Shown here: in pieces, positions 1 through 9,087 of the stretch
Numbering within the stretch: the stretch's first letter is position 1
Layout: every line of letters begins with the position of its first letter
Assembly (NCBI GenBank): GCA_002426015.1
Contig: DINS01000026.1
Span: 109,750 to 169,313, forward strand
Reading direction: 5' to 3'
Source: Flavobacteriaceae bacterium UBA5534
GTDB taxonomy: Bacteria > Bacteroidota > Bacteroidia > Flavobacteriales > Flavobacteriaceae
Length of the DNA: 59,564 nucleotides
Position numbers and translations under genes: made by a program
Notes under the pieces: generated by a model
What the model was told of the DNA's origin: nothing
The model's input: only the letters and a program-made list of their open reading frames with translations
Databases searched by the model: none

Positions 1-408
1 GGTGCTTTGAAGGCTTATAGAAAAGAATGCTTCCTTCAAATCGGAAAACTGAAACCATCGATGGGTTGGGACACTGTTGATGAATTATTGGCAAAGTTTT
101 ACAATTGGGACATTGCAACAGATGATTCTTTAAAAGTAAAACATTTAAAACCTACTGGGATTAGCTATAATAAGGCCTCAAAATATCTGCAAGGTGAAGC
201 GATGTACAAAATGCGCTATGGTTTTGTGATTATGCTGATTTCAGCTTTAAAGCTAGCCTACAAAAAGAAAAGTTTCGTTTTATTTAAAGATTATCTAATG
301 GGGTTTTTTAAAGCTAAAAACAATAAAACTGCTTATTTAGTAACCGAAGAGCAAGGAAAGTTCATTAGGAAGCTTCGTTGGAAAGGCATGTTGAATAAAT
401 TCAATTAA
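1..408 (+). CDS. Glycosyltransferase family 2, C-terminal part (5' end outside window)
   Basis: The reading frame is open from the first base, so the start and the nucleotide-sugar binding half lie upstream. What remains begins with a GALKAYR-ECF segment followed by a W-D-T-V-DE motif, typical of the acceptor-side half of GT-A fold family 2 transferases, then a basic C-terminal tail of about 100 residues with one weakly hydrophobic stretch (GFVIMLISALKLAY) that may lie at the membrane. Such enzymes add sugars to surface polysaccharides or lipids; the sugar cannot be told. The gene ends tail to tail with the nuclease gene, with an 8-bp overlap of the coding ends. The family call rests only on the C-terminal half, so it is moderately sure. 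Confidence 0.6.
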   Translation, partial: GALKAYRKECFLQIGKLKPSMGWDTVDELLAKFYNWDIATDDSLKVKHLKPTGISYNKASKYLQGEAMYKMRYGFVIMLISALKLAYKKKSFVLFKDYLMGFFKAKNNKTAYLVTEEQGKFIRKLRWKGMLNKFN

Positions 409-1225
409 AACTCCAGTCTTTATAATCGCTTTTCAATTCCAATTCGTTTTCAACAGCATCATCCAATTCTGGAAAAAAATCAATTCCTGTCAATGTTTCG
501 ATTGAGTCCACAGAAACCACAAATCTATACAAAGGTTCGCTAGAGTTTTGATGAGGCATCAAAAAAGCAATCATCTTTGTTTTGCCATTATTGTTGTCGA
601 GAATGATTTTATAAAAGGCATTTGGCACAGCAACCTTTTCCTCTCCAATGGTTTTCAAATTACCTTTTAAGACACCTCCTGTCACCACAAAAACCCCATT
701 GTATTTGCTGGCCCAATAACGTGTTTTCTGTTCCAGCGTATTCCAAATACCAGAATTAAAATCGTGGTTTTGAGGACTGATATTACTTGTCAAAAAAGTT
801 TCGTCATGGGCAGCCTGACTGTAATTTCGGTCACCAGCTGGGCACAAATGACCTCTATCGTAACCCGAGTTTTTATAGTTTCGCCAACTGGCTGCTCCTG
901 TTCTTACAGCTTTGTCGATTTCAAAATAAGGTCTTTTGAAATTGAAATTGGATAGGTGTGATTTTTTTAACTCATAAGCCACCCATTCTGCTTGCTCATG
1001 TGGTTCGCTATATGACAGTGAGTAACCTTGGTGGTGGATAATTTGACCTGTTGTTGATGTTGGCAGAAAAAACTCATTGGTATCAGATTTGGTTTGTTCA
1101 CCACGTTCAATGATTTCGGAGACTTCTTTCTCTTTTAAGAAATGCTCATAGCCATAAACACCTAAAACGATGATGACGATAACGATAATATAGCCTTTTT
1201 TTCTAATCAAACTAATCGAGTACAA
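401..1225 (-). CDS. DNA/RNA non-specific endonuclease (NucA-like, beta-beta-alpha metal), membrane anchored
   Basis: The central block carries the DRGH catalytic signature inside SGYDRGHLCPAGDRN, then an Asn/Gln-rich SNISPQNHDFNSGIWN stretch that supplies the metal-binding Asn and a conserved helix; this is the NUC1/NucA family, which cleaves DNA and RNA with one Mg2+. A hydrophobic segment at about residues 12-27 followed by a charged linker suggests export with an N-terminal membrane anchor, so the enzyme probably faces the periplasm and degrades incoming or environmental nucleic acid. The start is a TTG overlapping the end of the upstream phosphatase gene by 14 bp; a second in-frame TTG a few codons in is an alternative. 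The overlap suggests translational coupling with the phosphatase, so the pair may scavenge nucleotides and phosphate. Confidence 0.85.
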   Translation of the reverse strand: MYSISLIRKKGYIIVIVIIVLGVYGYEHFLKEKEVSEIIERGEQTKSDTNEFFLPTSTTGQIIHHQGYSLSYSEPHEQAEWVAYELKKSHLSNFNFKRPYFEIDKAVRTGAASWRNYKNSGYDRGHLCPAGDRNYSQAAHDETFLTSNISPQNHDFNSGIWNTLEQKTRYWASKYNGVFVVTGGVLKGNLKTIGEEKVAVPNAFYKIILDNNNGKTKMIAFLMPHQNSSEPLYRFVVSVDSIETLTGIDFFPELDDAVENELELKSDYKDWSFN

Positions 1226-2894
1226 ATTTTAAAGGTTGACCAATAGCACCATTTGGGAAACTAATACCTAATAAGGCAGAAATAGTAGGTGCAATATCTG
1301 TAATTTCTGTTTTTTGTAAGGTTGAGCCATGTTTGATACCTTTTCCAAAAAATAAAAGAGGCACGTGAGTATCATAATTGAGTGCAGTACCATGATCGGT
1401 TCCTGTTGTATTCCATGGAGCCTCTTTGAGCACATAAGGGTCAAATACAAATAAAATATCTCCAGAACGCTTTTGGTTATGACCTTTACTCAATAGGTCT
1501 TCCAAATAACCTGAACGCCCTTCAAACTGATTGAACGCATTAGTGACATATACTTTATCAATCAAGTCATAACTCAACAACTTATAGCCCAATTCATTTT
1601 TGATGGTTTGCAAATCCAGCTTACTGTCAATGATCTTTTGGTGATCCAAAAACAATTGGTTATTGATTTTGCTGACAATGATGTTTGAGACACCATATTT
1701 GACTTTCAAATACTCGTTCAATTCATTTTGCATATTGGTTTCATTAAAAAACCCTGAAGGTATTCTCACGGACTTCATATAATTCAAAACATCTGGTGCT
1801 GCATGATCTGCTGTCAAAAAAACAGTGTAATTACCCTTGCCCACTTTAGCATCCAAAACATTTAGCAGACGTTCCAAATCTTTATCGAGACGCAAATATG
1901 TATCTTCAACCTCTTTTGAGTTAGGTCCAAATTTATGACCTACTTTGTCTGTACTCGAATAACTGACTGTCAATACATCGGTAAAATCATCTTGCCCCAA
2001 TTGTTCGTTTTCAATGGCAGCAATGGCAAAATCGGATGTCAAACTATTGCCGAAAGGCGATTCGGTAATAATTGCAAAACCACCATTTTGGTCTTTCAAT
2101 TGTTTCAAATCATAAGGAAATGTTGCTGTTTCTTTTCCTCTAAACACACCTTCGAACGTATTCAAATCACTTCCGCTTTCGGTATAAGTACTAATATCAT
2201 AAAGTGTGTTCCATTCTTTAAAATAAGATTCTGTGATATTTGAAGTATTAAAGTCATTAACCCATTGTGGCAATTCATTCATGTAAAAAGAACTAGAGAT
2301 CCAAAGGCCACTTCCATCATTTTCAAAATCAAACCAATATGCGGCATTGGCTGTGTGACCAGCTGGCAATACAGAACCTCTATCTTTCAAAGCGATACCG
2401 ATCGTTTTCCCACGCATTTCTGTAAACAGTCTGTTTTCATCACCAAAAGTCGTCGTTAGCATGCGATGTGGAGATTCTTTACCAGCATCTCTAGTGGTTC
2501 CCAATGAAGTGACTGAATCATCATCAACACAATAAACATGGCGTTTCAAATTTTTATCATACCAATCGTTACCAATAATGCCATGATATTTTGGAGTTGT
2601 TCCTGTAAAAATTGACGCATGACCTGGCCCTGTTTTGGTAGGCACATAATTGAAATGATTGTTTTTGCAATTAAAACCTTCATTCATCATACGTTTAAAT
2701 CCTCCATCGCCATATTTACTATAAAAACGAGTCAAATAGTCATAACGCATTTGGTCAACGACAATGCCAACAACGAGTTTGGGATTGCTTGTTGCACTAA
2801 CTTCTTTGGTAGTCGTTGTATGAATGCTTGCCTGTTGCGCTTTGCATGAAATTGCTAAAAAAACAAGGCTAAAAACGATGAATATCTGTTTCAT
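1212..2894 (-). CDS. pafA: PafA-type alkaline phosphatase (type I phosphodiesterase/nucleotide pyrophosphatase superfamily), lipoprotein
   Basis: This is a 560-residue two-zinc phosphomonoesterase, close in length to the Elizabethkingia enzyme (546 aa). Residues matching the PafA active site are present: nucleophile Thr88 in PTKTGPGH, Asn109 in GNDWYD, and the Lys170/Arg172 pair in LKDRGSVLPAGH. Metal ligands are the Asp of VVDQMRYDY, Asp/His of STDKVGHKFGP, Asp-His of TADHAAPD, and His of GTDHGTA. The N-terminus is a lipoprotein signal (LAISC, Cys17), so the protein should sit on a membrane facing the periplasm or surface. PafA enzymes release phosphate from organic phosphate and, unlike PhoA, work without phosphate starvation. 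It is followed by the overlapping nuclease gene. The family call is firm; the orthologue name is by recalled residue pattern. Confidence 0.9.
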   Translation of the reverse strand: MKQIFIVFSLVFLAISCKAQQASIHTTTTKEVSATSNPKLVVGIVVDQMRYDYLTRFYSKYGDGGFKRMMNEGFNCKNNHFNYVPTKTGPGHASIFTGTTPKYHGIIGNDWYDKNLKRHVYCVDDDSVTSLGTTRDAGKESPHRMLTTTFGDENRLFTEMRGKTIGIALKDRGSVLPAGHTANAAYWFDFENDGSGLWISSSFYMNELPQWVNDFNTSNITESYFKEWNTLYDISTYTESGSDLNTFEGVFRGKETATFPYDLKQLKDQNGGFAIITESPFGNSLTSDFAIAAIENEQLGQDDFTDVLTVSYSSTDKVGHKFGPNSKEVEDTYLRLDKDLERLLNVLDAKVGKGNYTVFLTADHAAPDVLNYMKSVRIPSGFFNETNMQNELNEYLKVKYGVSNIIVSKINNQLFLDHQKIIDSKLDLQTIKNELGYKLLSYDLIDKVYVTNAFNQFEGRSGYLEDLLSKGHNQKRSGDILFVFDPYVLKEAPWNTTGTDHGTALNYDTHVPLLFFGKGIKHGSTLQKTEITDIAPTISALLGISFPNGAIGQPLKFVLD

Positions 2895-2984
2895 AGTAAT
2901 TATTTCATTTTAAGAAAAAACAAAAATACAGTTTTTAAAACAATCATAATTTTAAATTAAGGTTAATAACACTGAAGATTTTTT

Positions 2985-2992
2985 TACTTTAG
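2985..2992 (+). promoter_or_regulatory. Candidate -7 box for mlaE-mlaF
   Basis: TACTTTAG resembles the Bacteroidota -7 consensus TAnnTTTG and sits 17 bp before the mlaE ATG. No clean TTG lies at the -33 position (a TTA is nearest), so this is a moderate call. Confidence 0.4.
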
Positions 2993-3009
2993 CAGTTACA
3001 AATTTTACT

Positions 3010-3747
3010 ATGTCATATCTACATAATATTGGTGCTTATTTTTTAATGATTAAAGAGATGTTTCGCAAGCCTACAAAATGGTCTGTGATGCGTCACTTGA
3101 TTTTTAAGGATATTGATGATTTGGTGATAGGCTCTCTTGGCATTGTTGCTTTTATCTCCTTTTTTGTTGGAGGTGTTGTCACTATTCAAACGGCGTTGAA
3201 CATCAGTAATCCACTAATCCCAAAATATTTGGTCGGTTTTGCAACCCGACAATCGGTTATATTAGAATTTGCTCCTACATTTATTTCCATCATCATGGCT
3301 GGTAAAGTAGGTTCATTTATTACATCAAGTATCGGTACCATGCGAGTTACAGAGCAAATTGATGCTTTAGAAGTAATGGGCATTAATGCCATAAACTATT
3401 TGGTGTTTCCAAAATTTATTGCCATGATGTTGTATCCTTTTGTAATATCAATCGCAATGTTTCTAGGTATTTTGGGCGGAATGGCGGCCTGTGTATATGG
3501 TGGTTTTAGTACACTCGATGATTATATTACAGGTGTTCAGATGGATTTTATTCCATTTCATATGACCTATGCTTTTATAAAAACCTTTGTGTTTGCATTT
3601 TTATTGGCGACCATCCCATCATTTTATGGGTATTATATGAAAGGTGGCGCCTTGGAAGTTGGTAAAGCCAGTACTACATCGTTTGTGTGGACGAGTGTCA
3701 TGATCATTTTATTGAACTATGTACTAACTCAAATGTTATTAAGCTAA
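3010..3747 (+). CDS. mlaE: ABC transporter permease MlaE family
   Basis: A 245-residue hydrophobic protein with about five to six membrane segments and the conserved MlaE core (EFAPTFISIIMAGKVGS, followed by GTMRVTEQIDALEVMGI). MlaE is the inner-membrane permease of the Mla/MCE phospholipid transport system that moves lipids between inner and outer membranes. The ATPase gene follows immediately: its ATG shares bases with this gene's TAA, so the two are translationally coupled. No MCE-domain (MlaD) gene follows; the next gene is on the other strand, so the periplasmic partner must be encoded elsewhere. Confidence 0.92.
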   Translation: MSYLHNIGAYFLMIKEMFRKPTKWSVMRHLIFKDIDDLVIGSLGIVAFISFFVGGVVTIQTALNISNPLIPKYLVGFATRQSVILEFAPTFISIIMAGKVGSFITSSIGTMRVTEQIDALEVMGINAINYLVFPKFIAMMLYPFVISIAMFLGILGGMAACVYGGFSTLDDYITGVQMDFIPFHMTYAFIKTFVFAFLLATIPSFYGYYMKGGALEVGKASTTSFVWTSVMIILLNYVLTQMLLS

Positions 3748-4514
3748 TGATAGAAGTCAACGACATACATAAATCCTTTAATGGAAATGAGGTCCTTAAA
3801 GGCATCAGCACAACTTTTGAGAAAGGAAAGACCAATTTGATTATTGGACAAAGTGGTTCGGGTAAAACCGTATTTTTAAAATGTTTGCTAGGTTTGTTTA
3901 TACCAGAACAAGGTACTATTTCTTATGATGGGAAGGTTTATTCTGAATTGTCAGCGGATGAAAAACGTGAGCTAAGGGCAGAAATGGGGATGGTGTTTCA
4001 AGGTAGTGCCTTATTCGATTCGATGACCATTGCCGAAAACGTTATGTTCCCTTTACGAATGTTTACAAAACAAAGTAAAAGCGAAATGGAAGACCGAGTT
4101 AATTTTGTTTTAAAACGTGTCAACCTTGCCGAAGCCCATAAAAAAAAGCCCAGCGAAGCTTCTGGTGGAATGCAAAAACGCGTGGCGATAGCCAGAGCGA
4201 TTGTTAACAATCCGAAGTATTTATTTTGTGACGAACCTAATTCTGGTTTGGACCCCAAAACTGCAATCGTTATTGATAATTTGATTCAGGAAATCACACA
4301 AGAATATGATATTACGACCATGATCAATTCACATGATATGAATTCGGTGATGGAAATCGGTCAGAAAATTGTGTTTTTAAAAGATGGGTTCAAAGCATGG
4401 GAAGGCAGCAATGAGACCATCTTTAAAACTGACAACGAGACAGTCACAGACTTTGTTTACTCTTCAGAATTGATGAAAAAAGTACGCCAAATGTATATTG
4501 AAGAAAAACAGTGA
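3747..4514 (+). CDS. mlaF: ABC transporter ATP-binding protein MlaF family
   Basis: A 255-residue ABC ATPase. Walker A is GQSGSGKT (residues 34-41), the signature is SGGMQKR near residue 138, Walker B with its glutamate is YLFCDEP near 160, and the H-loop histidine is in NSHDMNS. The short length and SGGMQKR signature fit the MlaF subgroup that powers MlaE. The chosen start is the ATG overlapping the mlaE stop; an in-frame extension 60 bp further upstream exists but would run inside mlaE and lacks family similarity. It ends 13 bp before the convergent DUF389 gene. Confidence 0.92.
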   Translation: MIEVNDIHKSFNGNEVLKGISTTFEKGKTNLIIGQSGSGKTVFLKCLLGLFIPEQGTISYDGKVYSELSADEKRELRAEMGMVFQGSALFDSMTIAENVMFPLRMFTKQSKSEMEDRVNFVLKRVNLAEAHKKKPSEASGGMQKRVAIARAIVNNPKYLFCDEPNSGLDPKTAIVIDNLIQEITQEYDITTMINSHDMNSVMEIGQKIVFLKDGFKAWEGSNETIFKTDNETVTDFVYSSELMKKVRQMYIEEKQ

Positions 4515-4526
4515 TTGAGTAGGCAG

Positions 4527-5999
4527 TTACTTAATGCTCTCCACAACCAAGGTGTCGAGTTTCAGTCGTGTTTTTAACCAACGTTCCAGTTTGCTTTTAT
4601 CTTTGGCAATCATTGCATCATTTTTAAGCGAATCTTTCCATTTTACTGTAAATACAGCAAGCGTATCTAGTTTTTTAAAATTGGAACTAATTCTATTGGA
4701 ATAGGAAAATTGTTCAACACTTTCATAATTGATTTTCAGTTCTTGCAACAACTCTTCCAACGGTATTTGATGGCGTTCTAACTTTGCAAGTTTTAGGGCT
4801 TGTTCTTCGAGAAAACGTATTTTTTGAGCTTGTGTCAATAAATCCAATGAATCTCTAGAGCGCAGTTCTGCCATATATTCAATGCCATTGATTCCATTAT
4901 TTTTAGCTTGGTTGACCAAGAGTTTTGCTTCTTTTAATGAACTGTATTCAGAAAATCTATCCTGTAAAACCGCAATTGTAGATTCTGGAATCTCGTCAGC
5001 TCCAAAAGTGGTTAACTCTATTGTAGAAACCGCATCTGGATTATAATTATAAGTGACATGCTTTTTAATGTAACTTGCATTTGGCAGTGCACCCAGTTCT
5101 CTTTCTACAAAGGTCTTTACGTCTTTTTTGAAGTTGCTTTCATTTAATACACTCACAAAGGTCCAAACGGCAGGTATCATCACTATAATTGCCAACAATG
5201 ATGCAAACCTAGCAATACGCTTGCGCCTTGCAGAATTGGCATATTTGAGCATAGGGAACTTCAGTGCCTTTAACACCAAAAATGTGGACAATGCAATAAA
5301 AATGGTGTTGATTGTAAACAAATACAAAGCTCCAAAAAAGAACTCCATATTACCTACTGCCAATCCGTAACCAGCTGTACACAAAGGTGGCATCAAAGCG
5401 GTTGCAATGGCAACACCAAAAATCACAGAAGCTATCGTTCCTTTTTTGGTTCGTGCTACAATAAGCGCCAGGCCACCAAAAATAGCGACCAGCACATCCA
5501 AAATTGTGGGTTTGGTTCGCGACTCTAATTCTGGTGTCAACTCGGTAAGTGGTGATAATTTAAAATACAGGAAAGCGGTTAACAAACTTAACAGAATCAT
5601 CACCAATAAGTTAATCAACGATCGCTTTAAGGTATCAATATCGTTCAGCGCCAATGACATGCCTACACCAAGAATGGGTCCCATTAATGGAGAAATTAAC
5701 ATGGCTCCAATCACGACTGCAGTTGAACTTACATTTAACCCAATAGAAGCGGTAAAAATTGCAAAAATCAAGATCCAAGCGGTTGCTCCTTTAAATGGAA
5801 TATCATTTTTTATGGCTTGAATAGTAGCCTCTCTATCAGTATCATCCCTAAAATCCAAAAGTTCATTAAAAAAAACTTTTATACTATGAAAAAAACCTTG
5901 AGCATCCTTTTTCAGATTCTCTTTTGATTGTTCTACTGCTTTTTCTTTTTTGGTTTCTTCTTCGGAAAAATTGAATTTATTTTCTTGTTTACTATCCAT
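4527..5999 (-). CDS. DUF389 integral membrane protein
   Basis: After about 70 charged residues there are five to six hydrophobic segments with the DUF389 pattern (GLNVSSTAVVIGAMLISPLMGPI, then ATALMPPLCTAGYGLA), followed by a soluble C-terminal half of about 200 residues. The biochemical function of this family is unknown; it is widespread in bacteria and archaea. The start is taken at the ATG overlapping the manC stop by 8 bp with a purine-rich GGAGAG just before it; a TTG four codons upstream is possible. The overlap suggests cotranscription with manC, though no functional link is evident. Confidence 0.85.
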   Translation of the reverse strand: MDSKQENKFNFSEEETKKEKAVEQSKENLKKDAQGFFHSIKVFFNELLDFRDDTDREATIQAIKNDIPFKGATAWILIFAIFTASIGLNVSSTAVVIGAMLISPLMGPILGVGMSLALNDIDTLKRSLINLLVMILLSLLTAFLYFKLSPLTELTPELESRTKPTILDVLVAIFGGLALIVARTKKGTIASVIFGVAIATALMPPLCTAGYGLAVGNMEFFFGALYLFTINTIFIALSTFLVLKALKFPMLKYANSARRKRIARFASLLAIIVMIPAVWTFVSVLNESNFKKDVKTFVERELGALPNASYIKKHVTYNYNPDAVSTIELTTFGADEIPESTIAVLQDRFSEYSSLKEAKLLVNQAKNNGINGIEYMAELRSRDSLDLLTQAQKIRFLEEQALKLAKLERHQIPLEELLQELKINYESVEQFSYSNRISSNFKKLDTLAVFTVKWKDSLKNDAMIAKDKSKLERWLKTRLKLDTLVVESIK

Positions 6000-7071
6000 A
6001 GTTCTCTCCAAATTTATGTTTTACTTTTTGAAGCACTTTTTTAATATCCTGCTCTTTTTCTTTTGGAAAGATAAGCAAAACCTCGTCTTTATCGACAATG
6101 ATATAATCGTTTAAACCATCAATAACCACAATTTTATCGTTTTTGGTTCGTATCATGTTACCAGAAGCGTCTTCAGTCAATGTTCTTGCATTAACCACTG
6201 CATTACCATGTTGGTCTTTATCGAGCTTATCGTATAAACTTCCCCATGTACCAAGGTCATTCCAATCGAATTCTGCTGGCAATACAAACACATTTTTAGA
6301 GGTTTCCATAATGGCATAATCTACCGAAATGTTTTCTGCATTTGGATAGTTTTTGGCAATAAAATCGTCTTCGGAAGCTGTATTATATACAGAGATTCCC
6401 TTTTCAAAAAGTTTAAATAATTCTGGCTGATTATTCTCAAACGCTTCTACCACACTTTTAACACTCCACATAAAAATACCAGCATTCCATAAAAAATTAC
6501 CTTGCTTTATGAATGATTTTGCTGTGTCATAATCTGGTTTTTCCCTAAACTGATGTACTGGCTTTATAGCATTTATTGATGTTTTATCGTACTCGATATA
6601 GCCATAACCTGTGTTTGGAAATGTTGGCTGAATGCCAAGCGTCATCAATGCATCATTATTGGAACAAAAATCAAAAGCCTGCTGCACGTTATTAGTAAAG
6701 GTTTGCTCGTCTTCAATCCAGTGGTCGCTTGGTGCCACAATCATCACTGCATCTTTATTTTCTTTCTGTATTTTCAAAGCTGCATACAAAATACAAGGTG
6801 CTGTATTGCGCATGGCAGGCTCTAAAACCACTTGTCGTTTGGTGACTTCTGGCAATTGCTCAAACACCAAATCATTATAGAGTTCATTGGTAAGGATGAA
6901 TATATTTTCTTTGGGAATTAGGTTCGCCAAACGATGAAATGTTTTTTGAATCAGCGTATCACCTGTGCCCAACATATCATGAAACTGTTTAGGGAAATCT
7001 TGTGTGCTTACAGGCCAAAATCGTGAGCCTACACCTCCAGCCATTAATATGGCGTAATAATTACTATTCAT
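5992..7071 (-). CDS. manC: Mannose-1-phosphate guanylyltransferase
   Basis: Makes GDP-mannose from mannose-1-phosphate and GTP, feeding surface polysaccharide and fucose/rhamnose-type sugar synthesis in the cytoplasm. The N-terminal nucleotide-binding loop AGGVGSRFWPVS and the later EKPD and FLWNAGIFMW motifs are characteristic. At 359 residues it is the single-domain form: the mannose-6-phosphate isomerase domain of the bifunctional ManC/AlgA type is absent. It precedes and overlaps the DUF389 gene. The glycosyltransferase at the window start is a plausible downstream user, but they are not in one operon. Confidence 0.92.
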   Translation of the reverse strand: MNSNYYAILMAGGVGSRFWPVSTQDFPKQFHDMLGTGDTLIQKTFHRLANLIPKENIFILTNELYNDLVFEQLPEVTKRQVVLEPAMRNTAPCILYAALKIQKENKDAVMIVAPSDHWIEDEQTFTNNVQQAFDFCSNNDALMTLGIQPTFPNTGYGYIEYDKTSINAIKPVHQFREKPDYDTAKSFIKQGNFLWNAGIFMWSVKSVVEAFENNQPELFKLFEKGISVYNTASEDDFIAKNYPNAENISVDYAIMETSKNVFVLPAEFDWNDLGTWGSLYDKLDKDQHGNAVVNARTLTEDASGNMIRTKNDKIVVIDGLNDYIIVDKDEVLLIFPKEKEQDIKKVLQKVKHKFGENYG

Positions 7072-7158
7072 TATTTTTATTTTTTATTCATTATAAAAAT
7101 GAATATTGATATATTATTTTTTAGCCACAAATGACGAATATAAATACATTGTGACTGC

Positions 7159-7770
7159 CTACTGCGACTGTAAACTGCCCACTAGTTCCACTTCAGCGTT
7201 TGGGTTGAAAAGATACAACTTTCCTGATGCAACCTCAACTCCTTCATAACGTGTTCGGCGCTTTTTCCCTTTTTTGAACACACGTCCATTATACAGTTTG
7301 AAGGTATCTCCTAAAGGCACTTCAAAAATATAGGTTTTATCGTTAGGTTGGTCATATTGCTTTAAGGCCAACGCCAACTTTACATCTGTATCACTACTTG
7401 CCTTTGGGTTTTTAAAATGCTTTGCCAATAATGGCAACAACTCAAGAGGAAAAACAGTAGGATTTAAAATGGGCAACATGAGATGTTGAAAGGTTTGTTT
7501 CCACTCTTTGCCATGAGGCTTAATAAATCGACTATGGTTTTTATAGGCTTCAAAATGAGCGATTTCATGAATCAAGGTTACCAAAAACCGATAATGGTTA
7601 AGGTTAGAATTGACTGTAATTTGATGTTTCCCGTTAGGTAACTTCCTGTAATCGCCATGACGTGTTTTGCGCTCATTCTTCACCTTTACCAACAGATTGT
7701 CATGTTTTAATAGTTCTAAAACATACTCAATCGCCTGTGGCGGAATAAACTCTTGAAGCGTTTGTTGCAT
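7159..7770 (-). CDS. SprT-like zinc metalloprotein
   Basis: A 203-residue protein with the SprT-family zinc motif HEIAH (residues 68-72) in a helix preceded by HYRFLVTLI. A zinc ribbon often found at the end of SprT proteins is not evident; the C-terminal half is instead basic (KKGKKRRTRYEG). Family members include the DNA-protein crosslink protease Spartan and bacterial SprT proteins of unclear role; no specific substrate can be given. The last eight residues are encoded by a CAGT-rich microrepeat that continues past the stop, suggesting the C-terminus was set by repeat growth. Confidence 0.8.
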   Translation of the reverse strand: MQQTLQEFIPPQAIEYVLELLKHDNLLVKVKNERKTRHGDYRKLPNGKHQITVNSNLNHYRFLVTLIHEIAHFEAYKNHSRFIKPHGKEWKQTFQHLMLPILNPTVFPLELLPLLAKHFKNPKASSDTDVKLALALKQYDQPNDKTYIFEVPLGDTFKLYNGRVFKKGKKRRTRYEGVEVASGKLYLFNPNAEVELVGSLQSQ

Positions 7771-7874
7771 ACTGCAAAAATAAGAGAATTTTTAGTGTTG
7801 GTTAGCTAATATTCAATAATCTCTTTTTACTATATTAGCGATATAGTGTGGATATAGTTAATGATTATATTCAA

Positions 7875-7884
7875 TTGTTAGCAA
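7875..7884 (+). repeat. Left flank of cassette-like unit (TTGTTAGCAA)
   Basis: This 10-bp sequence differs by one base from TTGTAAGCAA at 8997-9006, on the far side of abiH and its palindrome. Together they bracket about 1.13 kb in direct orientation. It could be a target duplication or recombination site, or chance in AT-rich DNA. Confidence 0.35.
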
Positions 7885-7908
7885 CAAGGCGAAAAAAAAC
7901 AACATAGA

Positions 7909-8898
7909 TTGAAAATACTGCACATATTAGGAAATGGATTTGATTTAAACCTTGGTTTAAAAACTAGTTACAAGGATTTTTACGATTATTATATGTCTAT
8001 TGAATCATCCAAAAACAGCATAAATAATTTAAAAACCAACATTTCCAGCAATTATAAAAATTGGTCTGATTTGGAACTAGCTTTAGGTCAATACACAGAA
8101 CAGTTCAAAACAGTAGATGATTTTGATGAAGTATTCGAAGATATTGGAGAGCAACTTGCAGAATATTTAATTAAAGAAGAAAGGAAATTTGACCTTGCCG
8201 AAATCAATAAAGCAAAGTTTTTTGAAAACCTTGTTAAACCAGAAGTTTTTCTTCCTGTTGCCGACAACAATAAAATAAGAACTTATAAATCAAGTTTCTC
8301 CAATCATACTTGGAATGTTGACCTTGTTACATTTAATTATACTAGAATAATTGAAAAAATTATTGAGGATAATAAAAATATTAAAATTGGACATCATATA
8401 GCTAACAATGTTGCAGTAACTCTACGTGGAATTGAACATATACACGGTTATGTTGATGATAGAATGGTTTTAGGTGTTAATGATGTTTCACAACTTAAAA
8501 ACAAGGCATTTCATCAAAATGTTGACGTCCTTGAAGCGATTGTAAAACAGCAATGTAACATTGCTTATGGTCATACTATTGACAATCATTTTAAAACTAA
8601 AATAAAACAAGCTGATTTCATTTCAATTTTCGGGGCTTCACTTGGCGATACAGATAATATGTGGTGGGAACTAATTGGACAACGGATTAAGGAAAAAAAT
8701 ATTCCAATAATAATTTTCACAAGAGGAGAAGAAGTTATTTCACCAAGAATTGGTTATAAAAACAATAGAACAAAAAGAAATATGCGTGATTACTTTTTAA
8801 AAAAAACCAAACTAACTAAAGAAGAAATTGAAAAAGTAAAAGACAATATATTTATTGCTTTAGACACTTCAATGTTCAAAGAAATAATAAAAAAATGA
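7909..8898 (+). CDS. AbiH family abortive-infection (phage defence) protein
   Basis: The N-terminus LHILGNGFDLNLGLKTSYKDF is the hallmark of the AbiH family, first known as a lactococcal phage abortive-infection gene. Further family-like blocks are the central LVTFNYTRIIE and HIHG segments and FISIFGASLGDTDN near the C-terminus. The molecular target of AbiH is not established. The start is TTG; no better in-frame ATG lies near. The gene is more AT-rich than its neighbours, stands alone, and is followed by a long imperfect palindrome, all consistent with an acquired single-gene defence cassette. Confidence 0.85.
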   Translation: MKILHILGNGFDLNLGLKTSYKDFYDYYMSIESSKNSINNLKTNISSNYKNWSDLELALGQYTEQFKTVDDFDEVFEDIGEQLAEYLIKEERKFDLAEINKAKFFENLVKPEVFLPVADNNKIRTYKSSFSNHTWNVDLVTFNYTRIIEKIIEDNKNIKIGHHIANNVAVTLRGIEHIHGYVDDRMVLGVNDVSQLKNKAFHQNVDVLEAIVKQQCNIAYGHTIDNHFKTKIKQADFISIFGASLGDTDNMWWELIGQRIKEKNIPIIIFTRGEEVISPRIGYKNNRTKRNMRDYFLKKTKLTKEEIEKVKDNIFIALDTSMFKEIIKK

Positions 8899-8910
8899 AG
8901 CCCATTTACT

Positions 8911-9006
8911 AACACCTTGTATAATTAATGGCTAGTTCTCGCCAACTTATGAAAATCCTTCCGGGTTTTCACGCAACGAAACCATATACAAACATCTTGT
9001 AAGCAA
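8911..9006. repeat. Long imperfect palindrome after abiH
   Basis: Outer arms: TTGTAT plus ATGG (8917-8922, 8928-8931, with an AATTA bulge) pair with CCAT plus ATACAA (8982-8991). An inner hairpin pairs 8950-8958 with 8963-8971 (nine pairs including one wobble) around a TTCC loop. The right side ends in TTGTAAGCAA, a near copy of the sequence before abiH. The shape recalls folded recombination sites or REP-like intergenic palindromes of flavobacteria. It lacks the T-run of an intrinsic terminator and has no clear integron core sites. Confidence 0.6.
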
Positions 9007-9087
9007 TTATCATTATTGTAACATATAAGAGCCTATATCGTCAGTTAAAAAGACAACCCTATGTAAACAGAATAAAAAATAAATGAC

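Noticed and set aside
5407..5820. Long open frame antisense to the DUF389 gene
   Set aside because: It mirrors the membrane protein's codon pattern, has low-complexity Ser/Ile-rich translation and no family features.
8911..9006. Integron attC site
   Set aside because: The fold is suggestive, but the core sites (RYYYAAC and GTTRRRY) are not clearly present and no integrase is in the window.
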